From assembly GCA_003344405.1 (NCBI GenBank), contig NOWV01000026.1, positions 1 to 64,000 of the forward strand: a DNA stretch of 64,000 bases, written 5' to 3'. Source of the DNA: Trichoplax sp. H2. Lineage: Eukaryota > Placozoa > Uniplacotomia > Trichoplacea. The position numbers and the translations under genes are program-made. The notes beneath the pieces were generated by a model. The model saw only the letters and a list, made by a program, of their open reading frames with translations. It ran no database searches and was not told the origin of the DNA. Positions 1 to 12,937 of this stretch are shown in pieces. Positions within the stretch are counted from its first letter, which is position 1. Each line of letters begins with the position of its first letter.

Positions 1-404
1 ATACCTGTGAATACTCGTATATTTAATGAATTATGAAAGATCTACTATACTTATTACTAATAAAACCTATAAAAATGAGTATCAAGTTAACTGCACTTCT
101 TATGATGGATGATACAACGATCTACTTTGTCAGACTAACTACTGAGCAGTCTCCTTTGGAATAGTTCCATGCTTTGCACCAGGTAAAAGCGATCGTAGAG
201 GACTCATGATACCAAAAACGAAAATTAATTAACAAACTATGTTCCAAATCAGTATAAAGTTTAATCATTAACACTAACCATCTCTACTAGTACCCATTAG
301 TTGATCTAGCAGCTTCCGAACATGTTCATGCGCTGACATGATGCTTTACTGGTCCTTTGATTACAGTTTATGTTATCTACGTGTACAGTATGTGTTTTTA
401 TATT
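1..404. other. Left flank, no gene recognised
   Basis: AT-rich sequence before the first repeat array. I see no exon with conserved residues and no RNA gene. It may be the far 5' region of the gene that starts at 1338 or the end of a gene lying outside the window. Confidence 0.4.
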
Positions 405-1165
405 TATATTTTTATACTGTACTGTATACTGTACTGTACTGTACATACTCGTGTATTTTAATGACTCTTATGGTTACAGATCTACTGTATGTACAGTATG
501 TAGAGCACAAGCAATTGAAAGTCAGAGCTTTTTGTAACAGTACTGTACAGTACTACAGTATACTGTGCACTTTGTACAATGTACTGTACAGGCTAGCGTT
601 ACTACTGTACTGTACAGTACAGTACTGTACAGTGCGGATTGTACTGTACGGTACAGTGTGAACCAGTTCGAATCAGAGTACTTTAAGGTACCCTAAAATC
701 ACGAGTGTGAATCAAAATGTAATAAGAATTATACGAATATAAAGCTAAATAACTTGGCTTTTTAATTTAATTGATTAAAATGAGGTTATTAGAGCAACTT
801 TTACGTAATATTGTATTAAATTCCGAATTTTCTGCAGTACTAAGTAAAAAACATGGAAATCTAACCATCGCTCCTCCCAGGGTAAGATATCCTATAGTAC
901 AGTATACAGTACGTACTGTACAGTACTGTAGGTTTGTAACACATGGACTTCTAAAGAGAAAAAGTCCCCGCTACAGTACTATACTGTAATACTATACAGT
1001 ACAGTACAGTACAGTACTGTACACTACACTATACTGTACAGTACTCGTACAGAGTACTGTACTGTACAGTACGGTACTATTGTACCGTACACTGTACTGT
1101 ACTGTACGGTACACTGTACAGTCGTGTATAAAACTTTAGTACTGTGTATACTGTATAGTACTGTA
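405..1165. repeat. (GTACW)n palindromic array A, upstream of YPEL5
   Basis: Two dense blocks, about 410-660 and 895-1165, are built from GTAC tetramers joined by a single A or T. Runs of TGTAC and AGTAC alternate and meet as palindromes such as TACTGTACAGTA. The array ends about 170 bp before the YPEL5 start codon. Short open frames rich in Tyr, Ser, Thr, Val, Leu and Cys across the array come from the repeat and are not proteins. Sparser copies continue at 1800-1826 and 2088-2105 inside YPEL5 introns. Confidence 0.9.
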
Positions 1166-1337
1166 TGCCAACTGCAGTATAATTACGCTGTAGTGTAACT
1201 TCATAACCAACGAATGCCGCACGGTCAAGACGGAATCTATTTATTTTCTTTTTACAGTACTGGAGTAAAACTTTAAAACTTAAAACTTTCCCGTTTACCA
1301 TCATCTGAGTCTCAAGTGCTTGCATCAAGTATTGGTT

Positions 1338-2898
1338 ATGGGACGAACGTTTCTAGAACATCCTGGTGGGACTCGGTTATACTCGTGTGGTACATGTGAT
1401 ACTATATTAACGAATAAGGCAGAATTAATGTCGACGGTAATAATATTATATGTACACTAAATACAGCAGATGACAAACACAAATTTTTATCGGAGTTTTG
1501 CTATACTGTACTCAACTTAAGATACTGTCATAGCACGTTGCGAAAAAGAGAATTTATTCGCTACAATTAATTGTAGCATTTATCCCTCAAAACGAACGTG
1601 ACACGGAAGATATTGTGGATCAAATCCTGACTTCTGTTGCAATACGAATTTTAGAACATTATAAATAAATGCTATTTATAATGTATAGACTAGCAGTACC
1701 GTGATATCTTCAGCAATGCTGTGGGGATGTTGCTAGTATCTAGTAATTGTAAAGCAAAAGTATACTATAATGATGATTAATTGATTACGTATTCTGCATG
1801 TAGTACAGTACTGTACAGTACAGTAGAGTATTTGTAGCATACTAGTTAGTATGCGAGTATCTTACTTTAAAAGTTGGACATATTACGGTACTTATTGCGA
1901 TACTATTTGTGCAGTAGATGGACAGATTATATTATATACTGTACATTATTTGTTAATAGCGTAAATTCTATTGCAGAGATTCACTGGGGCTACCGGAAGG
2001 GCTTATTTATTTAATAAAGTGTAAGTTTTTTAACTTTGAGATGGTGCTTTTTTAAGACATAATAAGCGTTCCTGAAATTTCAAAATATACAGTACAGTAC
2101 AGTTTAAACAGTAGTTACAGTATAGTCCATTGTGTAACCAATTCATACAGTAGACTTATGATTGAATTCTCAAGAAGAAAATATACAGTACAGTAATGTG
2201 ATTTCGACTATTAATCATGCTTAGCGACTCGCAGTTCGAATGAAATGAGTTCTAGTACTGTACAATACTATTGACGCCTTGGCTAACGCCAAGTCGAATG
2301 ATTACTAGTGCTTTCGCTATCTAGCTATTGCTTCAGCCTATTAATGGCAACAATGCGACTACTTTGTATTTCTACAAAAATTAGAGTCAATTTAAATTTT
2401 AGTGAAGTTCAAGACAGAGAAATGGTATGTACAAAATAATAGTAGTTATTGTAACCCTATACATGTCAAAGCCATAATAGATGGTCTAACCCCATAGCTG
2501 ACTGGACGTCATAAAGTGCGCGATGTACTATGTAAGAACTGCAACACGAAACTAGGCTGGATATACGTAAGTTGTTATAATTTAGCACGCTGTAGAAAGC
2601 TTGGCCAACAAAATTCTGAGTCGCTCATTTCCTATTACAGGAATTTGCAAACGACGAAAATCAACGATATAAGGTAAGTTGTGCCATTTCTACGATGCGT
2701 TAAGGTAGTAGTTTACAGAGATCGTTTTAGCTATTCAAAAGCGCTTGGCTCGAATTTCTAACCACTACAGCAAAAGCAGTCATTGCTTGGCCTTAAAGTT
2801 CTAGAAAATTTTTATGATCATTGTATTTATATTAGGAAGGTAAGGTTATACTGGAACGTGCTCTAGTACAAGAAAGTCAAGGAATGGAAGAATCTTAA
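1338..2898 (+). CDS. YPEL5: Yippee-like protein, YPEL5 type
   Basis: Six exons: 1338-1436, 1977-2020, 2385-2424, 2498-2566, 2641-2673, 2836-2898, giving 115 residues against 121 in human YPEL5. The start is the ATG at 1338 followed by [11 protein letters not shown]. The Yippee zinc fold is visible as two CxxC pairs, SCGTC near residue 17 and CKNC near residue 71. The C-terminal part ([13 protein letters not shown], then VILERALV) matches the YPEL5 branch rather than YPEL1-4. In vertebrates YPEL5 belongs to the CTLH/GID E3 ligase system and is found at centrosome and midbody; a similar role here is inference from the family. All introns are GT-AG and all phases close. It is convergent with PRPF4. 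Confidence 0.95.
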
Positions 2899-3846
2899 TT
2901 GTCATCCAAAAAGTTTTTTCAAATAATGAGAATTACTTGCAGTTATTTCCAATTTGAAGGAGTCTTTGTATTATTAAGTATCTGTAATTAATTGCAAAGC
3001 TTGTGATAATTTTTAATTCTTATTCGAACTGTATTAAATACATGTACGAGGATAGTCGATAGTGCGCAATATTTAATTACATTCTTAGAATCATTACTAT
3101 TCCTGTATTGTTCAGTACTAATCATAAATTATGATTACTAAGAGACCTCGGAATTTGCACCTTTCGTAACTAGAATTCTATAACACTATTCCAATGTCCT
3201 ATATAATTATAAGAAAATTTTGTATTTGTGAATACAATTTATTCGTTAATATATTACATTATCTGTTTCATTAATGAGATAAACCATATCGTTTGCTTTA
3301 ATAACCGTAATCACAGGAATATTTTATTATGCAAGGAAACGAATTATTTGTATTTACTTACAGGAAGAATATGTGTATGCTGTCTGATAGCTAATTGTAC
3401 AGTACAATACGTAACATACAGTAGAAATGTACGAATGCATGAATAGCGAAACGCAGTATAGAAATGCTGGTAATTTTATACGCAAGGTCCTTTAACTCAA
3501 CAATCCAGCAAAGGTTAACGTTTGTGCGAATCTGATTTTTACCGGCACATCGTAGTCCTAAAATTTAGAAAAGTCCCCATCGGAAGGAGAAACACTATAA
3601 TCTGAGCTAGCAGAGTCGAATTGTCCCGAAATTTTCACATTACGATGAAAACTAAGCTATGTGAATCGATTACAGAAACGCATAAATCGTTAGCTCTAGC
3701 GTGTTTAATCAATAAAGTCTATTCATATAAGTACGCACGTAACGAATTGCAGTAGAAAGGATATGAATGTTTAAACCAGGCTATGTTGACAATGGTAATA
3801 CGTCGTCAAAATCACCATATTCGAGTTACACAATCGAAGGGCAAAG
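2899..3846. other. Convergent 3' intergenic interval, YPEL5/PRPF4
   Basis: Between two stop codons that face each other. It is AT-rich with no recognised exon or RNA gene. Only one short GTAC-rich patch (about 3398-3425) occurs, in contrast to the promoter intervals. It presumably holds both polyadenylation regions. Confidence 0.6.
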
Positions 3847-6800
3847 CTACGTTGACCAAAGTTTAAATGTCCTGTCGTAGCAGGAGGTCACGTAGTATTT
3901 ACCATCTGTAATATTAAATGACAACTTCAAATCACGATTACATGAACAGCAATCTGAATTGAAACGAAGCAAGCATTTATTTACCTGACGATATATCTAA
4001 GCACATCAGTTTATCATCATGACCTGTAAGCGTCTGAAGAGGCGACCAACCTGGATTAGACCAAATCTACAGTATACGTAGATGAGCAAAATTGCATAAT
4101 TCATACGAAGTACAGCTAAACTGTTACTCTAGCAATCTGAAATTAAATTGCAGTTATGTAAAATACCTTTGCCGTTTTATCGTATGACGCAGACATTAAA
4201 TAATTGCGGTTATCTATTAGGACACAAGTAGCAAATATCGCGTTACAACAAGTGTTAAGCTTATTTCATAGCCAGCATTCAGAAACTAGAAGCTTACTTT
4301 CATATTTTACGAAAGACACGAGCCCGCTATGAGCAGGAATTGTATATATGGTTTTTCTATTTCTTAAATCCCAAATCCTTACAGAATTGTCTGCACTTGC
4401 TGTTGCAACTTGGTATCTTAACAAATTTACGTCATTTAATATTAGCTAGAAGACAATGTGATTTTTAAGGCAAAATCAATATTTCTAACCCATCTGAAGC
4501 TGAATCTATGGAAAGTACGCCCTTGAGATGGCCCTCTAATAGGATAATGCAGCGACCCGATCTTAAATCCCAAACTCTTCCGTATGCATCTAGACCACTG
4601 ATCATATTCATTGTCCGTACATTATAATTAGTGGTAAAGCTTTACAAGAGCAATTCATATCTAAACAATATAAATATCTTTTTAACCCGCTAAAGCAGAG
4701 ACTACCATCAATTTGAAACGCTAAGCAATAGACTTCTTTCATGTGTCCTTCCTGAAAAAAATATTTTGACTTCAATGACAATACAAAAATAAATAAAGTA
4801 ATAAGGATAATTGTAACCTGATGCAGTACTTCCTTGTCAGCTTCTAAATCGTAGAGTCTCCATGAATGATCGTAACTAAAATGTAGACGCAGAAAGTAAG
4901 CATTATAATTATTAACTTGCAGCGGCAAGTACCATTAGACAACAATGACTATTACTCAATTATTACAGCATATTTTTTTACCAAGCAGATCCTAAATATC
5001 TACCAGATGGATGATAACATATTCGAGAAACTCGCGTCGTATGAGTGCTTACATTTCGAATAGGAGTATCACTGTAACAGTGAGGTGAAATCTGATTGTT
5101 AAAACGCGAACACTGGATTAGTGTAACGTAGATAAAAGTAAGTTACCTTTCTAACGACCAAAGTTTAACTGATCCCTCAGCATCGCATGATGCCATACAA
5201 GCTGACTTGGAAGATAACGTGAGAGTTGCCTGGGGATGAAAAACAATAGCGCCGATTCTACTGTTATGTCCTATTTTGGTAGGGAGATAAAAATATGGAT
5301 GAATAAAACAAAAGCATATCTGATCTTTTATTAGTTAACTAGTAAATCTTCAGTGCTTGCCTCTTAAAATTCCGACCTGTTCGCAATGCGGTACACTCCA
5401 CAACTTGCAAAGTCCAGACCTTTTTAAAGATTCCAAGAATATATTTAATTACAAACTGTAAACATACAGTAACACTAATAAGTATATCCAGATCAAGCAC
5501 TAAGGCATATGCAGCCATGATAACTTTTTTAAATGGGCTCTGTACTGCAAAATTCTAAATTATAGTATATACGCATGTTGATCTACATCGTACCATGACC
5601 CAGTCGCAACATATTGGCAATCCGGCGAAAATTGACAAAAGGAAATCGGTCGACAGTCACCGATTTGACTACAAAAAATAGTGGTTCTCTGCCCGTGAAA
5701 ACCCAGATTGGAGAGTCTTTAGGTTAACTTAAAGTCATTCAGTGCACATTATAATGGTATCAGATAAAGCTACGATTGATGCAAAGCAAAATTATCCTCT
5801 CGTCATGTACGTAAACCTACACCTAGTCTCTTATATAATTCCTGTGCCTTGGCAGCTTTGTCAGGATCAGGCTTTGCTCTTTCAATGCGTGCAGCCTTGA
5901 GTCGATCTCTAGCTCTGTAGCATTTAAATTGATTATATAGATTAACGAAAGGCAGTTACCTTTTCAATTTATATATACAACTTGATACAATTTAAAAAAC
6001 ATAGCGCATTTGCCTCTTCAGAGAGTATAACGCAATATGATGTCTGGCTGGTGCCAAAGAGTCCGGACCTTCATGATACCAGACATCTCTAATCTACAGT
6101 TGATGTTACAATTTAAGTGAAGAGATGTGAAAAATCGACGTTAAACAGCAGCTGCTACAATAATAAGTTTGCATACTGTATTACCTGACTACTCTGTGAT
6201 TCATTCGCAGGTTCCTGTATAACACGATCCACGACGGTATCTACGAATTTAAAGTTTAGGTATCTTACCTATACTGTGAAAGAATCTTAATCCTAAAATG
6301 AACCATTACGTAACGAAGTTACCCTGTTGCGCATAAATTTCACGCAATCTATTTCGCCTTTCAGATGGTCCTTCGCCAAACAGACCTGTAGGCAATGCAG
6401 TCACCATTTTATATATAAATTTGCGTAGTACTACATTACATAATACAAGAAAACGATTTCGCGAAAAGGTATCTCACAGATAGGCTCCCCAAGTTCGCGT
6501 AGCCGCGCTTTTACTTCGGAATCGTCAGTAGGAACGACCACGGATCGGACCTAAATTATAAAATTGCTACGCTATATTAAGTTGAATTTATATATTACGT
6601 CTTTACTGCATATTTAAATATGTACACTTTCGTGAAAGTACGCGTAAATTGCAAAAGGCTTAGTAAATATCACTCATTCTGAATCTATTACTGATTGAAT
6701 TTCGTTGCTTACTGTATATACTAGTATAAGCAAAAAATGCCATTGCTTTCATCATACTAAAAAACTTAGTGATCTCAGTGAATAAAAATTACACAAATTG

Positions 6801-7302
6801 CTTCAAAACTGAGTATGACTGCAGACCTTTTTACGACGCTCGAACTCAGCCAAAAGTTCAGTTTGGCGGTCATCCTTTCCGTGTTTAAATTGAAAAGTCT
6901 TGCCTAAGCAGGCATTAGTTATTAAATTATGAAAGTTTGTCTTAACGTTATAAAAAGCTTCATAAAATTGAAATAGCATCACATCTCGCTGTAGTGTAAC
7001 ACAGTGTAATATTACGCGTATTACAGTGCTGTACCCTCGTGTTCATTGTATGTACTGTACACTTGTACAGTAAATAGTAGTAGTACATACAGTATTACTA
7101 ATTAATATTACTAATAATGCCGCTAAACAAGTTATGTTAACGAGCAAGGTCCTACAGTACCTTCAGAAACGTGAATATTGCTAGTATCGATTTCTTCCTC
7201 CCTTGCTGATGCAGTGTTAGCATCTGCTAGTGAGTTTGCAGTCTCTTCGCTATTTACACCATTACGAATCGAATTCGTCAAAATTTCAGGGTTTGACGAC
7301 AT
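3847..7302 (-). CDS. PRPF4: U4/U6 snRNP protein Prp4 (PRPF4)
   Basis: Eighteen exons, in coding order: 7302-7161, 6903-6827, 6550-6478, 6385-6323, 6240-6185, 6093-6014, 5914-5821, 5688-5594, 5419-5361, 5270-5147, 5071-4982, 4875-4818, 4751-4687, 4597-4490, 4416-4298, 4213-4167, 4066-3985, 3905-3847. They give 496 residues against 522 in human. The SFM (splicing factor motif) region reads [18 protein letters not shown] then [17 protein letters not shown]. After the WYHEGP linker come seven WD repeats, with motifs such as [32 protein letters not shown] and the C-terminal YDRTFKLW. In other eukaryotes it binds PRPF3 in the tri-snRNP and acts before spliceosome activation. Two introns have GC donors. 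Head-to-head with clathrin light chain. Confidence 0.96.
5271..5360 (-). other. GC-AG intron in PRPF4
   Basis: Read on the minus strand, the exon ends AGAG and the intron begins GCAAGC; the acceptor is TAG at 5271-5273. This is the only join that keeps [14 protein letters not shown] in frame with the next WD repeat ([12 protein letters not shown]). A nearby GT donor (after GAACAG) gives the wrong phase. Confidence 0.85.
5915..6013 (-). other. GC-AG intron in PRPF4
   Basis: Minus strand: the exon ends AAGAG and the intron begins GCAAAT. The join gives LYSLKR followed by [13 protein letters not shown], which lines up without a gap with the family. The alternative GT a few codons later is out of phase. 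Confidence 0.82.
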
Positions 7303-7760
7303 TATTGGCAGCAGTCCTTGTTATTACGACATGCAAGAAAGCAGGAACTTGCAACCAACAAAGTGAGTAGCAGTGGCGAGTAGAGAGTTGAGTAGCGAGC
7401 ATAAAAGGCACAGTAAAGTACTGTACAGTACAGTAAGTCATGTACAGTACAGTACTACAGTATAATGTAATTGTACTGTACAGTACTGTACTGTACGTCA
7501 AGCGAAAGGATCGACTATAGTGCTACAGTACTGTACAGTACAGTACACTGTAAGTACTGTACTCTACAGTGTACAGTACCGTACTGTACACAAACGTGCT
7601 GTCTAAAATGTTGCGTAAAGCCCGCCGAAGCACCGACAAGACCATAAAAGTTTCGAAAAATCGAGGAGGTACTGTACTATACAGTACAGTACTGTACGTG
7701 TACTGTACTGTACAGTATGGTACTACTGTACAGTACTACGAAACGTACAGTACAGGGCCT
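7020..7760. repeat. (GTACW)n array B between PRPF4 and clathrin light chain
   Basis: A light patch at 7030-7080 lies inside PRPF4 intron space just past its first exon. The dense block at about 7415-7755 fills the shared promoter and stops about 110 bp from the PRPF4 ATG and 135 bp from the clathrin ATG. It is built from the same TGTAC/AGTAC lattice as the other arrays. Confidence 0.9.
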
Positions 7761-7889
7761 GAGCATTCAACTAACCTTTGAGCATGAGCATTAGCTTCTG
7801 GACTGCATCGCGCACGCACAGTATACTGTAGCTCTCTCTCTCTGTCCCTTCGATTTTGCTTCGTAGAATCGCGAACTCAGAATCTAGCA
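7303..7889. promoter_or_regulatory. Divergent promoter interval, PRPF4/clathrin light chain
   Basis: 587 bp between two start codons facing away from each other. Besides the GTAC array it holds a pyrimidine tract at 7832-7851 (CT repeat then TGTCCC) about 40 bp before the clathrin ATG, which could be a 5' UTR or initiator element. No clear TATA box. Promoter function is inferred from gene layout. Confidence 0.6.
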
Positions 7890-10539
7890 ATGGCGGACTT
7901 GATTACTACGGACGAATTCAATCCTGCACCATCTGATGATACTCAAGCCGATCCTGCGGCAGAATTTCTGGCACGTGAAGAAGGAGAACTAGCAGAACTG
8001 GGTGTCGATAGTTTTAATCAGGCTAGTGAACCTATTCACTAATTTAATCTTAAGTTAATGCTGCATTGCAAACTGGAATTAATTCATCGACGGCCATTAT
8101 ACTAAGACGTATTTGTTCAATACCTAAACTCAAGTAACAGTCAATACATACGAGTATTTTGTAGCTACAGACGTGACAAATTCTGAACATACCTTCTGTA
8201 TATACGTATATAACATGTATAAATAATGCGCTATTAAAAGCAATACTAATAAATTCCTTTTTACTTTAACAACTAATAATGACCCTGTAGAATCCTGAAA
8301 CGAATCTTTTAAATGGATCAGCTGAAGTAACATCGACAATCGAAACAGGACCATCAGACTCACCTAAAGTCAGTAAAGTGTTTTCTTTTTCGTATTGTAC
8401 CACCACCTAGTCCGAATACAAAAATGTTTGTTAAAAGCATGTATCATGTATCATGCTACTCTTAGACTAAGCTCTGATATTCTCCTAATTTATCCTAACT
8501 TGTCAATCCTTTTAGAGTACAGTATTTAAGTTAAAGATCAACGTAGTAGTTACTGTGCTATGTTCCGAAAAAATTTTTTTTCCGATGAGCATCTACAGTA
8601 TAATACTGTGCACTGAGAATCATACCGATTTGAGTCCCTCGTGAGCTCTGGCGAACTGTAATTCTAGATACTTTGCAAAGTATCTATGGCTTTAACTGTA
8701 ATGAATTGCTGTAAATCAGATTCTGAAGTACAAAGTAACATCACTTCAAAGTTTTCCCCTTAGGAAGTCCTATCTCTGTCTACGCTGTACAAATTGTAGT
8801 AGAAATTTGTCTCTGTGAATATTGATAGCATCAAGTATTAATTAATATTAATATTCGAAGAACCCGGTTTTTACTGCTATACGTGTAGCGCTTAGCAGAA
8901 CTCCTGAATATACAGTGTTTTAATGCCGATATTGCTGATCGGATCAACATGGATATCCGACTCCTACAATATTAAATGATTTTTGCCTCTAGATCCAGAT
9001 TCAAAGCATTGCATTGAACCTTGCATAATTATGGGCCTCTCCATTTAAAATCTTATATAAGCCCTAGCCGTAAGATCAAAACGATACACTTTACAATCAG
9101 TACAGTACACAGTGTTTAGACCTCAGTGTTCACCTCTTAACTTCGTTAGAACTCTGTACAACTGAGAAAAATGTCTCTCTTCATCTAGTTAGCGAAATAT
9201 GATAGTAATTACGAAATAACAGCACAAACCGTCCTATTAATTTGTAAGCTCAGCTTGATAAAATTTTTCATGCATGATTGTACTGTATATTTACTGAATG
9301 ATCTACATAACGACTTTTAAAAAAATTTCGTATTTCCTCATAAAAACGCCGTAATTGGGCGTGGCACTAAATTACCGTAAACGAATATTAATCCGGTCAT
9401 TTTACACTACTTTCTCGCTTTGATGGAAAACGGAACATATAACTATATCGAGTGTTCCTAATGTGGCATAGCTTTCGATTTTAGCTGTAAGACACTTAGA
9501 CTAAAATGACTCACAGGACTTTATACTTTGAATGTCCATGCTGTAAAGCAATACTGCAATTTTTGATTTAAATGTACTGTACTGTATAGTGCTAGTATTT
9601 ATCTACATATGTGCTACATTTTATATTGGGCAACTAAATACCTTTAAAACGCTTCTACTAAAGGTATCTTTCCTGATTATATCAGTACATCATTTGTGAT
9701 ATTGGTAAAAATTTTATTTTATAAACTGTAGACTGTAGACCCTTATGCTGATGTTGCTGAAGCTGATGTTATAGCAGCAGAACCAGAGTCAATAAGGTAA
9801 TGTAACCACCAAATCAGACCTATTTGCTAAATTCATAATTAATAACCATATTGTCCTTATCAGCATTTCAGCTCATAGCCTTTTATTAATATATGTATTA
9901 TGCAAAGGTTGAGCATCGAAATGCTATAATAATATTTCAGTTGATAACTTCTTCAATTCTGGTTCTGAATTGCAGGATTTAAGCATTGAATATATTTAAA
10001 ATACCTTATAAAAAATGTTATTCTTGAGGCATATACTTTCTAGCATGTACTAAATTATCATTGTTGAACCTAGAAAATGGCGGGAAGAATATGCTAAGAG
10101 AATTGAAGAAAAGGATGAGAGTGCTCGCACTGAACAGCAAGAGTGGAAAGATAAAGCAAAAGAAGAAGTTGAAGAATGGTATTCGCGACAAAATGATCAG
10201 AATGACAAAATTAAGAAATCTAATAGGTAGATAGCTTACAGCTGTTGTATCTGCTTTCCATCGCTTAACAATAAGGCTCTGCATTATTTATTCATGAATT
10301 ATAATAATAGAAGGTATTAATTGATTCTTTAAATTAGGGAAGCGGAAGAAGCATTTGTGAATGAGCGTGATAGCATTGTACCTGGCCACGAATGGGAGAA
10401 AGTCGCAAATTTATGTGATTTTACTAGTAAAAGCTATAAATGCACGAAGGATACATCTCGAATGCGTTCAATTATATTACAACTCAAGCAATCTCCACTG
10501 AAGCGAGAAAGTAAAGCCCTTTGCGCTAGTGCGGAATAG
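7890..10539 (+). CDS. CLTA: Clathrin light chain
   Basis: Exons 7890-8021 (3' end provisional), 8291-8372, 9739-9796, 10074-10226, 10338-10539, about 208 residues. The N-terminal conserved segment reads DPAAEFLAREEGELAEL. The heavy-chain-binding helix follows as ESIRKWREEYAKRIEEKD, with EEVEEWYSRQNDQ and KKSNREAEEAFV after it. The C-terminal block EWEKVANLCDF then TSRMRSIILQLKQ is typical of animal light chains. The protein coats vesicles by binding clathrin heavy chain and Hip1-type proteins. No neuronal-type insert is seen, but the 1.37 kb intron 8373-9738 could hide an alternative exon. The first exon seems to need a GC donor (ATCAG then GCTAGT) to join exon 2 in phase; a weak GT at GGT|GTCGAT is the alternative. 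Confidence 0.93.
8022..8290 (+). other. Possible GC-AG intron in clathrin light chain
   Basis: Exon 2 is open only in phase 0. In exon 1 the phase-0 options are CAG|GCTAGT (GC donor) or GGT|GTCGAT (poor GT donor). The GC option fits the exon consensus better, but a transcript is needed to decide. Confidence 0.4.
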
Positions 10540-12836
10540 AGAATTTTGACGTAACTACATTACGTTTTCAACTTCTGATTTGTATGGATCTTGGGAGAGA
10601 AAGCAGATATTATGAATCAAAAGCTGACGAAGTTGTAAAGTAGTTCAAACGCAGATATTTAGCTAGCTGCTGTAGATATAAGGATTTTTGCTTCTCTTGA
10701 ATCAGTATTTTGTCGAAAAGGCCTCAAAGACTATGATAGCAATATGCTTTATTTTATGCATTAGCCAAGGTAAAATCATCCTGTATTTAGCTCGTTACTC
10801 ATTGTGTTAACGTACATATTTCGTTGTGAGTGCTTTTATATTGCTGTATCATAAAGTACAGTAAAATTGGTAATAAACTAATTTACACCAATAAAATAAA
10901 CATACTGTATGTACAGTATGTTTAATCGCAGTAAGTGCATGTACACTATGTATAAGCTTTACTGACGGAGCCAAAGTCAATAGCACGGCGCATCGTGGAA
11001 TAGCAGCCCAATAAGAATGTTATAAGACGTTTCCTTAATACAGTACAGTACACGTACATTTCTAGCCACGGACTTTCAAGACAATCTAAATCTAAGAGAA
11101 TTTCTCTTACAAGCCCTGGTACCAGTTTCTGTACTGTACGTAGTAATTAATCTAGTTATCTAACGATGTAAATATTTAGTGATAGCGTTAAATCATACTT
11201 CCAGAAGATAACTGTTTCAAAGTTCGAGCCATAAACTGCAAAACTTGGAGTTTGCATTAGTCTAGTATTCTGAGACTGTATTTGTAAGTTATAAATTTAT
11301 CAGGTTAAAATCTCGCAATCCATAGTAATTGCTTGTATAGATGGGTTCTGTATACTGAAAATGATCTTATAACTGTTATGTAAAACATGTACACTTTCCT
11401 TTAGGCTAACGAGTATTTAGAGGTTCGTAATCTTAACACGGAACACACAGTATACTGGTAGACATGACTCCTCTGCAGCAGGAGCGATGAGCAATTTTTC
11501 TTACCGATAACCGTAACAAGATAACATAGTTGACTGTTAAATCCTATGTGCGTTCTAATTCTCGATCGCAATAATGATCGCTTCGTAGAAACTATTTCGT
11601 TCTTCGCTGCATCATTACAGTATAACTATCAAAATATATTACAAGTTAGTTGTTCATGATAGTAATGCTTGAAACATAAAGGCAGGAGTTAGGATTTACT
11701 ACCCAACATGCTTCGTAGTACTTATGGTACTTATCGTCCTACAGTAAACTACCAAAATTTAAAGCGCATTACACTGTATTCCGTACGCTAGACACTATAA
11801 AAAGACCCCCAATTCTTAGAGATAAGATAAGGCTTTAAATATACAAACTGATCTTTAACTATCGATCTAACTCATACTGCGGTAGCTTACAGTACACAAT
11901 AGACTTACAAATCGTAAAGGTTCATTTTACGAAATTACTGAAACATAATAATCTTAAGCAAACTTGTAGTTCATATGTTCACATGATTCTATAAAGAATA
12001 TAAAGAACTATGAATTACTAATTGCATTAGTACATCTATCGCATGTTAATCAGTCAGAGTGATGATTTGATGTCCGAATACAACTGCGATTGAATGTACT
12101 GCACGGCAGTATACTTCTGTTTATAGTCCAGTAGCCAATTACTTCAGTTTGAGAAAAGATTGAATTTCAAAAATATTTAATGGCCTGCTTTATGATTTTA
12201 GGAATATTAATGGAGATAAGCGGAATAATCTAACCAATTTCAAAACTTAGATTTATAACATAATTACACATATACATATATAATCCTAACATTACCAGTA
12301 ACGTATATATAATCAACATTGATTTACATGGAAATATTTGATCCGAAACAATGTTTTTGAAAATTGTTTAGCTTAGAGGCAATTTAAACAGTACAAATGG
12401 CCAAAAATTCCTCCGAAATATAGTATCATGTCGTACAGTATTAATCGAAGAGGATCTAGTATCAGGCTAGATCCAAACAAATTATTATAGCGAATAAATT
12501 GAAAAATTTAACGTAGTGGATACTACAGTACCTTCATCAGTGAAGTGATAGGAAGTTAAGCTAGTTTCATACCAAAATGTGTATTAAACTGCACATTTTT
12601 ACAGTATCCATTACCACCTAACTTGCTATACAAAGCCAAAGCTTACATTAAATGATTAAACAATATAAATCATTACAATTTTAAGTGCAAATGGCTGGAC
12701 AGTCCGAGGTAGAGCTTTATCATCGAAACAACCTTTCAAAGGAATGCGTAAGCTCAATATGTGATGCCACAAATGCGTTACTATACAGTATACTATTATG
12801 TTTAACACAACCTTATTGAACTATTTAAGCATCAAG
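10540..12836. other. Intergenic, no gene recognised
   Basis: 2.3 kb after the clathrin light chain stop. There are scattered GTAC-rich patches (10895-10925, 11038-11057) and a short perfect inverted repeat, GGATCTAG/CTAGATCC, at 12452-12474. A stretch at 12675-12735 is open on both strands and may belong to the minus-strand fragment at 12837-12937. I found no repeat element, tRNA or clear exon in the rest. Confidence 0.4.
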
Positions 12837-12937
12837 CTATTTGTCTCCAAATCCAACTGTATGAAGGATACACGTCTTATACATGCCATCTCTAAATACA
12901 TATCCACATAATACCATATTCGGTTGCAGTTCTGCAT
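12837..12937 (-). CDS. Unrecognised coding fragment of a probable minus-strand gene
   Basis: On the minus strand an acceptor-like TATTTAG at 12938-12944 precedes an open stretch whose translation looks conserved rather than random (ELQPNMVLCGYVFRDG, then MYKTCILHT). It either ends at a TAG at 12839-12837 or splices at a GTTGGA donor around 12857. Upstream on the same strand, 13412-13383 (PVKVTAVSAK) has a good acceptor and donor, and an ATG near 13605 begins a short hydrophobic peptide followed by GTAAGA. I do not recognise the family and could not join the pieces in phase. The position fits the missing head-to-head partner of the gene starting at 13888. Confidence 0.35.

Noticed and set aside
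660-690. A tRNA B-box-like GTTCGAATC
   Set aside because: No matching A box, anticodon arm or acceptor stem nearby.
338-1328. Open frames rich in Tyr-Ser-Thr-Val-Leu-Cys on both strands
   Set aside because: They are translations of the GTAC lattice. The same peptides appear at every array and on both strands.
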